This document shows positions 54,228 to 62,172 of a DNA stretch of 64,000 nt, in pieces. The position numbers and the translations under genes are program-made. Location of the stretch: the NCBI RefSeq assembly GCF_004339095.1, contig NZ_SMGQ01000011.1:109575-173574 (forward strand), read 5' to 3'. Below the pieces are notes generated by a model that did not search any database, had not been told where the DNA came from, and worked only from the letters and a program-made list of their open reading frames with translations. Positions within the stretch are counted from its first letter, which is position 1. The number at the start of each line of letters is the position of its first letter. Source of the DNA: Natranaerovirga hydrolytica (GTDB lineage: Bacteria; Bacillota; Clostridia; Lachnospirales; DSM-24629).

Positions 54228-54262
54228 TAATTATAGACTAAATGATGACTGGAGGTATAATA

Positions 54263-55039
54263 ATGGCTCTTAATAAAGTAGAAATATGTGGTGTGAACAC
54301 AGCAAAATTACCATTATTAACAAATAAAGAAAAAGATGAGCTTTTTAAAAAAATCTTAGAAGGTGATTTAGAAGCAAGAGAAGCATATATAAGAGGTAAT
54401 TTAAGACTTGTATTAAGTGTTATTCAAAGGTTTAACAATAGCAATGAATATGTTGACGATCTATTTCAAGTAGGTTGTATTGGATTAATAAAGGCAATAG
54501 ATAATTTTGATATATCTCATAATGTTAAATTTTCAACTTATGCTGTTCCAATGATTATTGGAGAAATACGCAGGTATTTAAGAGACAATAACTCAATAAG
54601 GGTCAGTAGATCCTTAAGGGATACGGCATATAAAGCATTACAAGTAAAAGAGCAATTAACCAGAAAACATTCTAAAGAACCTACAGTAAGTGAAATATCT
54701 TCAGAATTAGGTATTAGTAAAGAGGAGATTGTTTTTGCACTGGATGCTATACAAGATCCTGTTTCACTACATGAACCAGTATATAATGATGGTGGCGACT
54801 CTTTATATATAATGGATCAAATAGGAGATAAAAAGAATAAAGAAGAAAACTGGGTAGAATCCATCTCCTTAAATGAAGCAATGAAAAAATTATCTCAAAG
54901 AGAGTATCACATTTTAATGCTAAGATTTTTTGAGGGAAAAACACAAATGGAAGTGGCTAATGAAATAGATATATCCCAAGCACAAGTTTCAAGATTGGAG
55001 AAAACAGCCATTAGAAATATGAAAAAATATTTAAGGTAA
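54263..55039 (+). CDS. sigG: RNA polymerase sporulation sigma factor SigG
   Basis: The 258-residue late forespore sigma factor starts MALNKVEICGVNTAKLPLL, a very conserved N-terminus. Core motifs are GNLRLVLSVIQRFNN, DDLFQVGCIGLIKAIDNFD, FSTYAVPMIIGEIRRYLRDN, VSRSLRDTAYKAL and EVANEIDISQAQVSRLEKTA. ATG 54263 follows GGAGG; the upstream ATG at 54242 lacks a site. It is the third gene of the spoIIGA-sigE-sigG set, with a candidate forespore promoter of its own. Confidence 0.97.
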   Translation: MALNKVEICGVNTAKLPLLTNKEKDELFKKILEGDLEAREAYIRGNLRLVLSVIQRFNNSNEYVDDLFQVGCIGLIKAIDNFDISHNVKFSTYAVPMIIGEIRRYLRDNNSIRVSRSLRDTAYKALQVKEQLTRKHSKEPTVSEISSELGISKEEIVFALDAIQDPVSLHEPVYNDGGDSLYIMDQIGDKKNKEENWVESISLNEAMKKLSQREYHILMLRFFEGKTQMEVANEIDISQAQVSRLEKTAIRNMKKYLR

Positions 55040-55040
55040 A

Positions 55041-55152
55041 AAATAAAAGCTGAATTTCTAAAGATATGCTCCTATGTAGTAGGCGATTTTAATAAAAAAA
55101 TTGTTTGTTGCAGGGGAGTCATTCATGATAGAAGTTGGCTTTTATTTTTTTA
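55041..55152 (+). other. Strongly folded sequence behind sigG, ending in a T-run
   Basis: AAATAAAAGC (55041) pairs with GCTTTTATTT (to 55147). Pairing continues inward through TGAATTTCTA against TAGAAGTTG with one bulged base. Inside the roughly 68-nt apical part GCTCC can pair with GGAGT, and CGATTTT with AAAATTG. A T-run follows. It can be read as a large terminator or a small structured RNA. Confidence 0.5.
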
Positions 55153-55238
55153 TAAATATATTCTTGGAAGTGTGAATATAATATATTAAAGCTTTATACA
55201 TACTTGATGCGTTGTAAACTAAGAAAGGATTATAAAAA

Positions 55239-55511
55239 ATGGATAAGAAGGTTAGAATTTATGATATGAAACAAAAAGAAGTGGTTAATTCAAAAGATTG
55301 TAAAAGGTTGGGATACATAGTTGATATAGAATTAGACTTAGACGAAGGTAAATTAAAAAAAATAATAGTACCCGGGCCTGCAAAAATGCTAGGAATGTTT
55401 GGAAGAGACAAGGAATATCAAATTAATTGGAATCAGATTAAAAAAATTGGTGAAGATATTATTTTAGTAGATATTAACGAAGAATCGGATTTGGTTAAAA
55501 GCGATTATTAA
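55239..55511 (+). CDS. YlmC/YmxH family PRC-barrel sporulation protein
   Basis: The 90-residue PRC-barrel protein has RIYDMKQKEVVNSKDCKRLG and YIVDIELDLDEGKLKKIIVP. A GRDKEYQINWNQIKKIGEDI block follows, matching the YlmC/YmxH family. The family is conserved in endospore formers and often near sigG; its molecular role is unknown. AAAGGA precedes ATG. Confidence 0.9.
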   Translation: MDKKVRIYDMKQKEVVNSKDCKRLGYIVDIELDLDEGKLKKIIVPGPAKMLGMFGRDKEYQINWNQIKKIGEDIILVDINEESDLVKSDY

Positions 55512-55586
55512 GGTTATAATCATCGGGACTTGACCAACAATTATATTTTCAATATAATGAAGAAAAAAGACGTGAGGTAATAACTT

Positions 55587-56045
55587 ATGAAATGTCCATT
55601 TTGTAGTGAAGAAAATACAAAAGTAATTGATTCAAGGCCTGCAGAAGATAATAATTCAATTAGACGAAGAAGACAATGTGAACAATGCGAAAAAAGATTT
55701 ACTACATATGAAAAAATAGATAATATTCCTTTAGTGGTTATTAAAAAAGATAAGAAAAGAGAAACATTTGACCGAGATAAGTTAATGGCAGGTATATTAA
55801 GATCTTGTCATAAAAGACCCATATCTATAAAAGAAATCGAGAAAATGGTTGATGAGATAGAAAATATGGTTTATAACTCTATGGAAAAGGAGATAGAAAG
55901 CAAAAGAATTGGTGAGTTGGTTATGGAAAAGTTAAAAGATATTGATGAGGTTGCATATGTGAGATTTGCATCTGTTTATAGAGAGTTTAAAGATGTGAAT
56001 ACCTTTATGGATGAACTTAAAAAGATATTGAATCATAATGAATGA
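55587..56045 (+). CDS. nrdR: Ribonucleotide reductase repressor NrdR
   Basis: The 152-residue protein has the N-terminal zinc ribbon (MKCPFC...[29 protein letters not shown]) and an ATP-cone domain at about 49-139 ([20 protein letters not shown]). It senses ATP/dATP and represses nrd genes through NrdR boxes. GTGAGG precedes ATG. The nearest downstream sequence is a 640-bp gap with two giant palindromes. Confidence 0.96.
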   Translation: MKCPFCSEENTKVIDSRPAEDNNSIRRRRQCEQCEKRFTTYEKIDNIPLVVIKKDKKRETFDRDKLMAGILRSCHKRPISIKEIEKMVDEIENMVYNSMEKEIESKRIGELVMEKLKDIDEVAYVRFASVYREFKDVNTFMDELKKILNHNE

Positions 56046-56104
56046 TTGGGGATATGTGACCGATTGATTGATAGAGTTTTTTGTAGCTATAAGATTTAAG
56101 ATCC

Positions 56105-56283
56105 ATAGACAGGTAATATCTTTACGATTTTTTGCCTTTCCTTCAAGTGACATATGATTTTCTAAGCCTCTAAACACAGAAAAATGTTCACGTTGGGTGA
56201 ACATTTTTCTAGAGTCTTAAAAAATCATATAATCGTGTCACTTTCAGCCGGTCTACAAAATCGTAAAGATATTACCTGTCTAT
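56105..56283. repeat. Giant palindromic element 1 (27-bp perfect arms)
   Basis: Part of the gene-free stretch 56046-56685. The outer arms at 56105-56131 and 56257-56283 are perfect 27-bp inverted repeats beginning ATAGACAGGTAATATC. Inside, AAGTGACA-ATATGATTTT-like sequence pairs with AAAATCATAT-GTGTCACTT. At the centre AGAAAAATGTTCAC, loop GTTGG, GTGAACATTTTTCT forms a perfect 14-bp hairpin (about 56177-56211). No open frame. It could be a MITE-like element; no target duplication was obvious. Confidence 0.85.
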
Positions 56284-56378
56284 TCAGTGCTTCTAACGAA
56301 GTGATGTAAAAGCTTCTAATAAAAGTTATCTTTCTAAATTAACTATTGATGTACTGTCTATAAAATTCTATTTCTAGA

Positions 56379-56579
56379 GATAAGAGATATTGTACGCTCC
56401 TGTGTTCCTTTTAAAGAAATTCGTTAGCCACTTAACTTTGAAAAATAAAGATTTGCGTGAAGAAACAGCGTTTGTTTGAGCGTTAGTGAGTTTAGCTGTT
56501 TTAGCAAATCTTTATTTTTTAAAGTTTTAGTGGGTAGAATTTATTTATTGGAACACAGGAGCGTACAATATCCCTTATC
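56379..56579. repeat. Giant palindromic element 2 (30-bp arms)
   Basis: The outer arms at 56379-56408 and 56550-56579 match at 29 of 30 positions (GATAAG then GATATTGTACGCTCC). A second inner pair (56428-56456 with 56504-56533, around AAATAAAGATTTGC) and an innermost AACAGC/GCTGTT pair give a nested, nearly full-length stem. No open frame. The arms differ from element 1. Confidence 0.85.
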
Positions 56580-56623
56580 GGAATATATGCACTTTTACCC
56601 TCAACCTCTTAAGTGGTGAGTCT

Positions 56624-56659
56624 AAAAAAAGAAGGGATGAATTCATCCCTTCTTTTTTT
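56624..56659 (-). terminator. Intrinsic terminator of rpsT (symmetrical)
   Basis: Perfect palindrome: seven A, GAAGGGATGAATTCATCCCTTC, seven T. It works on either strand and stands 27 bp behind rpsT. Confidence 0.9.
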
Positions 56660-56685
56660 AAGTATAGTAAATGTTAATCCACTGA

Positions 56686-56949
56686 TTAAGCGATTGAATT
56701 AACACGTTTAGTTAATCTAGAAATTTTTCTTGCAGCTGTATTTTTATGAAAAATACCTTTTGTTGCCGCTTTATTAATTTCAGAAATAGCTACTTTTAAC
56801 TTGTCTTGTGCTAAAGCTTTATCTTTTGCTTCAATTGCAGCAAAAACATGTTTAACTGTAGATTTTACTCTTGTTTTAATAGCTTTATTTCTAATCGTTT
56901 TAGTTCTAGTAACTAGAATTCTTTTTTTAGCTGACTTAATATTAGCCAA
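56686..56949 (-). CDS. rpsT: 30S ribosomal protein S20
   Basis: The 87-residue basic helical protein begins (M)ANIKSAKKRILVTRTKTIRN and ends RKISRLTKRVNSIA, typical of S20, which binds 16S rRNA early in 30S assembly. The start is TTG 56949 behind GGAGGTG; longer readings add a non-homologous segment. It is divergent from gpr, as in many Clostridia. Confidence 0.96.
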   Translation of the reverse strand: MANIKSAKKRILVTRTKTIRNKAIKTRVKSTVKHVFAAIEAKDKALAQDKLKVAISEINKAATKGIFHKNTAARKISRLTKRVNSIA

Positions 56950-57047
56950 ACTTACACCTCCAAAATAGTAATAATAAATTAGACACGGATTATTGCACGA
57001 TGCAAACATACTACTATATTCTAAAGTAATGTTTTGATTGTGTCAAT

Positions 57048-57076
57048 ACATAAGTTACAAAAAAAAGGATAAAATA
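57048..57076 (+). promoter_or_regulatory. SigF/SigG-type promoter of gpr
   Basis: ACATA (57048-57052), 14-bp spacer, GGATAAAATA (57067-57076). The -10 fully fits the GGnnAnAnTw pattern of forespore promoters. It lies 37 bp before the gpr start. Confidence 0.7.
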
Positions 57077-57113
57077 TAAATAAATTAAAATAAAAGACAA
57101 AAGGGAGAAAAAA

Positions 57114-58130
57114 ATGGATAAAAAAAATATCAAAGAAAAACAAATAGAAGAATACAAAGTTAGGACAGACCTTGCCATTGAAGCAAGAGAAATGGTTCAT
57201 CAAGATGAAGAAATTGAAATTAAGGGCGTGGAACTGGAAGAGAAAATAGATGAATCCATTGATTTAAAAATAACCAAAGTGAGTATAAAAAATGAGCATG
57301 GCGCTAAGCAAATGAATAAACCCATTGGAAATTACATCACCATAGAATGTGAGTTAATGAAAGAAAATGATAGTGAGGTACAAGAAAAACTAATGAAGGA
57401 ATTGGCTAATGAAATAAAAGATGTTATTGATATAGCCAATACAAATCTAATCCTTGTCGTTGGATTAGGTAATGAATGGGTAACACCCGATTCTTTAGGT
57501 CCCAAAGTGGTTTCTAATTTACTGGTAACCAGACATTTATATGAAGAAATGCAAGATGCAGAGTATTTAAAAAGTATGGGCAAAGTAAGTGCAATATCTC
57601 CTGGTGTCATGGGACAAACCGGTATGGAAACCTATGAAATCGTAAAAGGAATAGTAGATGAAGTGAAACCAGACCTTATTATCGCCATTGATGCATTAGC
57701 TTCTAGAAAAACAAGTCGGGTTAATTCTACAATACAAATTGCAGATACAGGTGTGCACCCAGGTTCTGGCGTAGGGAACAAAAGAAAAGGGTTAACAGAA
57801 GAAAGCTTAGGCATACCGGTGTTAGCTATTGGTGTTCCAACGGTGGTAGATGCAGCTACCATTGTTAATGATACAATGGACAATTTAATTCAGGCTATGA
57901 TGAGCCATACAAGCAATGCCAATATACTCAATTCCTTGCAAGAATTTAGCAATGAAGAAAAATACCAATTGATAAAAGAAGTTTTAAATCCCTATATGAG
58001 CAATATGTTTGTAACACCAAAAGACATTGATTCTGTAATCAAAAGAATCGGTTTTGTTATCTCAGGTGCATTGAATATGACACTGCATCCAGAAATTGAC
58101 CGTAAGGAAATTACGGAATACTTAAATTGA
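57114..58130 (+). CDS. gpr: Spore germination protease GPR
   Basis: The 338-residue aspartic-type endopeptidase degrades small acid-soluble spore proteins at germination. The N-terminal propeptide ends near YKVRTDLAIEARE, the known processing region. Conserved blocks are VVGLGNEWVTPDSLGPKVV, AISPGVMGQTGMETYEIVKG, DLIIAIDALASRKTSRVNST and DTGVHPGSGVGNKRKGL. The two aspartates in DALAS and DTG correspond to the proposed active site. GGGAGAAAAA precedes ATG. A forespore-type promoter fits its expression. Confidence 0.96.
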   Translation: MDKKNIKEKQIEEYKVRTDLAIEAREMVHQDEEIEIKGVELEEKIDESIDLKITKVSIKNEHGAKQMNKPIGNYITIECELMKENDSEVQEKLMKELANEIKDVIDIANTNLILVVGLGNEWVTPDSLGPKVVSNLLVTRHLYEEMQDAEYLKSMGKVSAISPGVMGQTGMETYEIVKGIVDEVKPDLIIAIDALASRKTSRVNSTIQIADTGVHPGSGVGNKRKGLTEESLGIPVLAIGVPTVVDAATIVNDTMDNLIQAMMSHTSNANILNSLQEFSNEEKYQLIKEVLNPYMSNMFVTPKDIDSVIKRIGFVISGALNMTLHPEIDRKEITEYLN

Positions 58131-58152
58131 TAAAAAATAAGACAATTAATTC

Positions 58153-58181
58153 TTGACAAATAAAAATTCTTAATTTATCCT
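58153..58181 (+). promoter_or_regulatory. SigA-type promoter of the comM-like gene
   Basis: TTGACA (58153-58158), 17-bp spacer, TATCCT (58176-58181), 49 bp before the ATG. Confidence 0.55.
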
Positions 58182-58230
58182 AATATTAAATAATCAGAAT
58201 TAACAAAATATCGAGGGGGGATATTGATAA

Positions 58231-59766
58231 ATGTTTAGTAAAGTGTCAAGTGGTGCGTTGCTGGGAATTGATGGGATGATATTACAAGTGGAAGTAGATA
58301 TTAGCAATGGATTACCGGCATTTGATTTAGTTGGACTACCAGACTCATCGGTCAAAGAATCTAAAGAAAGGGTAAGAACAGCAATCAAAAATTCAGGCTA
58401 TACTTTTCCAATAGAAAGAATAACCATTAACTTATCACCAGCAGATATAAAAAAAGAAGGTCCAATATATGACTTGCCTATCGCCATAGGTCTTTTAACT
58501 TGCGTAGATTGTATTAATGCAAAGGCATTGAAAGATGTTTTAATTATAGGTGAACTGAGTTTAGACGGTCATATCAATAGAATTAACGGCATACTACCCA
58601 TAATATACTCTGCATATAAAGAAGGGTATAAAAAATGTATCGTACCTATAGACAATGCAAAAGAGGGTGGGGTGGTTAATGGCATTGACATTATTGGTGT
58701 GTCTCATTTAACAGAAGTGGTCGATTATTTAAATGGCAAAAAAGATATTAGACCTACTCAAGTTAAAGTAGATACATTGCTTCATAAAAAAGACAAGTTT
58801 AGCATTGATTTTCAAGATATTAAAGGTCAGTTAAATGTTAGAAGAGCCTTAGAAATCGCAGCAGCTGGAATGCACAATATACTTATTATTGGGCCACCAG
58901 GCTCAGGTAAAACTATGATGGCAAAAAGAATTCCTACTATTTTACCTGAACTAACTTTTGAAGAAAGTATAGAAATAACTAAAATTTATAGTGTTGCAGG
59001 ATTATTAAAAAACAATGAATCACTGATTACCAAAAGGCCTTTTAGATCGCCACATCACACAATATCAAATTCAGCATTAACAGGCGGAGGTAGACTTCCG
59101 AAACCTGGTGAAATCAGCTTATCACATCTTGGTGTACTCTTTTTAGATGAACTTCCCGAATTCCAAAAAAACGTACTAGAAATTATGAGACAACCTTTAG
59201 AAGATGGGGAAGTGACCATTTCAAGGGTCAATGCAACATTAACCTATCCAGCAAATTTTATGCTGGTTGCCTCTATGAATCCTTGTCCATGTGGTTATTA
59301 TCCAGATATAGAAAAATGTCATTGTACACCATTGCAAATTAAGAGATACATTAGTAAAATAAGCGGACCTTTACTAGATAGAATTGACATACATATAGAA
59401 GCAAGTAACATACAATACAAAGATTTAAATGACACTACAGTCAATGAATCGTCAGAACACATAAAGGAAAGAGTATTCTCAGCCCAAAACATTCAAAGAA
59501 ATAGATACCATAAGGGTCATAAAAAAGAATATTTCAATGCCAGTTTAAACCCAGTTGAAATAGAGACATACTGTCAATTAGGTAAAGCAGAAAAAGACAT
59601 CATTCAACAAGCATTTGAAACATTAGATTTAAGTGCGAGAGGCTACCATAGGATATTAAAAGTAGCAAGAACCATAGCAGATCTTGATAAAAGTGAAGAC
59701 ATAAAGCTACATCATTTAAGTGAAGCCATACAATATCGGACATTGGATCGGAAATATTGGGATTAA
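58231..59766 (+). CDS. YifB/ComM-like Mg chelatase-related AAA+ ATPase
   Basis: The 511-residue protein has an N-terminal Lon-S16-like domain (SGALLGIDGMILQVEVDISN, INLSPADIKKEGPIYDLPIA). The AAA+ domain has Walker A GPPGSGKTMMAKRIPT and Walker B-like GVLFLDELPEF, then MNPCPCGYYPD. A C-terminal helical domain closes it (SARGYHRILKVARTIADL). ComM in Haemophilus/Vibrio acts as a branch-migration helicase in transformation; clostridial roles are less clear. It is in line with dprA downstream. Confidence 0.93.
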   Translation: MFSKVSSGALLGIDGMILQVEVDISNGLPAFDLVGLPDSSVKESKERVRTAIKNSGYTFPIERITINLSPADIKKEGPIYDLPIAIGLLTCVDCINAKALKDVLIIGELSLDGHINRINGILPIIYSAYKEGYKKCIVPIDNAKEGGVVNGIDIIGVSHLTEVVDYLNGKKDIRPTQVKVDTLLHKKDKFSIDFQDIKGQLNVRRALEIAAAGMHNILIIGPPGSGKTMMAKRIPTILPELTFEESIEITKIYSVAGLLKNNESLITKRPFRSPHHTISNSALTGGGRLPKPGEISLSHLGVLFLDELPEFQKNVLEIMRQPLEDGEVTISRVNATLTYPANFMLVASMNPCPCGYYPDIEKCHCTPLQIKRYISKISGPLLDRIDIHIEASNIQYKDLNDTTVNESSEHIKERVFSAQNIQRNRYHKGHKKEYFNASLNPVEIETYCQLGKAEKDIIQQAFETLDLSARGYHRILKVARTIADLDKSEDIKLHHLSEAIQYRTLDRKYWD

Positions 59767-59793
59767 TTAGGAGCAAATTGGTTAAAATGATAC

Positions 59794-59820
59794 TAGAAAA
59801 TCATATAATATTTTCTAGGA
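59794..59820 (+). repeat. Inverted repeat before the alanine racemase-like gene
   Basis: CTAGAAAAT and ATTTTCTAG flank an 8-nt AT-rich loop. The right arm touches the TAGGAGAA ribosome binding site of the 59828 gene, so it could lower its translation. Confidence 0.5.
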
Positions 59821-59827
59821 GAATGAT

Positions 59828-60928
59828 ATGGACGGCGTAAAACTACTAATTAATCTTAAAGAAATGGAACAAAACTTAATAAAGATAAAAAAACATCTAA
59901 AAGATAATGAGATTAAAATTCTAGCAGTACTTAAGTGTAATGCCTATGGACATGGACTAAAAGAAGTTGCTAAAAAACTCCAAAATCAAGTAGATTATTT
60001 TGGTGTAGGCTTATTAGAAGAAGGCATACAACTTAGAAAGTATACCATCAAAAAACCAATATTAGTTATGGGGCCTTCTAATAACTGTGAAGATATGGTT
60101 AATAATAATTTAACAATGACCATTACATCTTTAAGTCAATATATAGAAGTTTTAGGATGGGCAAAGAATCATCAACAACAAATAAAAATCCATATAAAAA
60201 TAGATACTGGAATGAATCGCTTTGGTTTGAAAGAAAATGAAATTAATGCTTTTATGAGCATATACAATGATAAATACACAAAGTTAGAAGGTGTTTTTTC
60301 ACACTTTGCTACAACTTATAAAAAAAATAAAAAGAAAGTAAAAGAACAAAAAGAAAAATTAGACCAAGCATTAATGAAATTAGAAGCACATTTTCCAGAT
60401 TTAATCATTCATATAGCCAATTCAGAAAACGCCATTGATTACAAAGAATGTAGATACAATATGGTAAGAATAGGAAATGGATTATACGGCCCTTGTCAAA
60501 CAAAAAATAATATAAAATTAACGAAAGTTTCTACATTGAAAGTTCCAATTATCAATATTAATAACGTAGAAAAAGGAAAATATATTGGTTATGGTATGGA
60601 TTATAAAGCTAAAAAAAATATAAAAATAGGTATCTTACCCATAGGATTTTATGATGGTTATGGCATTAATAAAAAAAATACGGGTATAAACTTATTAAAA
60701 TTCATTTTGTGTCAATTTAAACCGATATTTTGTTGTATGTTTAAAAGCGAATCTCAAATATATTACAAGAAAAAAAGACTTAAATTAATTGGTAAACCGA
60801 ATATGCAGTATACCCTAGTAGAATTACCAGAAACATTGTGTCCAAATGAGTTTGAATACGTGGAAATAGATATTTCACCTATTTATATAAGGGAAAGTAT
60901 TCCTAGGATATATGGAGGGACTATATGA
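59828..60928 (+). CDS. Divergent alanine racemase-like PLP enzyme
   Basis: The 366-residue protein has the alanine racemase layout. The PLP lysine is in AVLKCNAYGHG (about residue 39), with IDTGMNRFG, IHIANSENAID, MVRIGNGLYGP and the catalytic tyrosine region IGYGMDYKA, and an IPRIYGG end. The C-terminal beta domain is unusual. A hydrophobic cysteine-rich insert (LLKFILCQFKPIFCCMF) replaces the usual sequence, and the standard CMDM motif reads PNMQ. Activity as a racemase is likely but substrate may differ. The stop overlaps the FemAB-like gene by 4 bp, implying joint function in wall peptide synthesis. Confidence 0.85.
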   Translation: MDGVKLLINLKEMEQNLIKIKKHLKDNEIKILAVLKCNAYGHGLKEVAKKLQNQVDYFGVGLLEEGIQLRKYTIKKPILVMGPSNNCEDMVNNNLTMTITSLSQYIEVLGWAKNHQQQIKIHIKIDTGMNRFGLKENEINAFMSIYNDKYTKLEGVFSHFATTYKKNKKKVKEQKEKLDQALMKLEAHFPDLIIHIANSENAIDYKECRYNMVRIGNGLYGPCQTKNNIKLTKVSTLKVPIININNVEKGKYIGYGMDYKAKKNIKIGILPIGFYDGYGINKKNTGINLLKFILCQFKPIFCCMFKSESQIYYKKKRLKLIGKPNMQYTLVELPETLCPNEFEYVEIDISPIYIRESIPRIYGGTI

Positions 60929-62151
60929 AGTTTATACACATAAAAGATAATAATCTATTTAATGATTTTGTAGAAAATCATCAACTAGGCAATGAACTAC
61001 AAACAACTTATTGGGGAAAATTTAAAAGTTTATTCGAATGGGATTATGATACAGTAGGAATAGAAGATGACAATCATAACATTATTGCTGCAGCAATGAT
61101 TTTAAAAAGAAAAATTCCTTGTTTAAAATACAATATACTCTATGCACCAAGAGGCTTTGTAATTGAGTATGAAGATAAAACAATAGTTGAAGCCTTTGTA
61201 AAACATATCAGACAATATGCCCAAAAAAATGCTGCAATTTTTGTAAAAATAGATCCTTGTATTAAAAAAAACAAGCGTAATAAAGAAGGAGAAATGATAA
61301 AAAGTGATAAAAATAGCAAGCAGATTATCAATCACTTAAAAAAACTAGGTTTTAGACAGCAGTCTAGTGGGTTAGGATTTGAAAATATACAACCAAGGTT
61401 TGTTTTTGAATTAGATATAAAAAACAAAAGTTTAGACGAAATTTTTAATAACTTTCATTCGAAAACAAGATATAATATTAGGTTGGCAGCAAGAAAAGGA
61501 ATAACCATATACGAAGGATCTAGAGAAGATTTAGTTGAATTTGAAAGGATAATGAAAATAACTGGTCAACGTGATGGTTTTATAACAAGACCTTTGAGTT
61601 ACTTTGAAAAATTATACGATACGTTAGAACAAAAAGGAAAAATGAAGTTGTTTATAGCAAAGTATAATTATAAGGAGGGCATTAATAACATTGATGAAGA
61701 GATCAAACAATTGGAAAAAAAGAAAACCATAGATACTGAAAAAATAAAAAAACTTAATTTGAAAAAAGAAGAACTTAATGAGGCATTAAACCATAATCCT
61801 GATGGCATTATTGTGGCAGGTACAATTGTATTATTAACTAAAAAGAGAGCATGTTATTTGTATGGAGCCAGTGATAATATATATAGAAATCTAATGCCAA
61901 ATTATTTAATTCAATGGGAAATGATAAAATATGCCCATCAACAAAAATGTGAAACATATGATTTTAGAGGTGTGTCAGGGGATTTGTCACCTGAGAATCC
62001 ATTATATGGCTTGTACAAATTTAAAAAAGGATTTAATGGCGAGTTAGTAGAGTATATAGGTGAATTTGATTTGGTTTTTAACAAAATCCTATATAAAATA
62101 TGGACGTTTTGGATTCCAAAAATAAAAAAAATTTTAAAAAAAAGCAAATAA
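60925..62151 (+). CDS. FemAB/MurM-type peptidyltransferase
   Basis: The 408-residue protein resembles Fem enzymes, which add amino acids from aminoacyl-tRNA to the peptidoglycan precursor side chain. It has the two GNAT-like domains (LQTTYWGKFKSLFEWDYDTV, then FHSKTRYNIRLAARKGITIY). A coiled helical arm (about 251-292, EEIKQLEKKKTIDTEKIKKL) matches the Fem tRNA-synthetase-like arm. YLYGASDNIYRNLMPNYLIQ and TYDFRGVSGDLSPENPLYGL are family motifs. ATG overlaps the racemase stop. Which residue is added cannot be read from sequence. Confidence 0.9.
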   Translation: MKFIHIKDNNLFNDFVENHQLGNELQTTYWGKFKSLFEWDYDTVGIEDDNHNIIAAAMILKRKIPCLKYNILYAPRGFVIEYEDKTIVEAFVKHIRQYAQKNAAIFVKIDPCIKKNKRNKEGEMIKSDKNSKQIINHLKKLGFRQQSSGLGFENIQPRFVFELDIKNKSLDEIFNNFHSKTRYNIRLAARKGITIYEGSREDLVEFERIMKITGQRDGFITRPLSYFEKLYDTLEQKGKMKLFIAKYNYKEGINNIDEEIKQLEKKKTIDTEKIKKLNLKKEELNEALNHNPDGIIVAGTIVLLTKKRACYLYGASDNIYRNLMPNYLIQWEMIKYAHQQKCETYDFRGVSGDLSPENPLYGLYKFKKGFNGELVEYIGEFDLVFNKILYKIWTFWIPKIKKILKKSK

Positions 62152-62172
62152 AATAATATTGGGGGGAGTCTG

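Noticed and set aside
56105-56579. Insertion sequence with its own transposase
   Set aside because: No open frame of useful length lies within or between the two palindromes.
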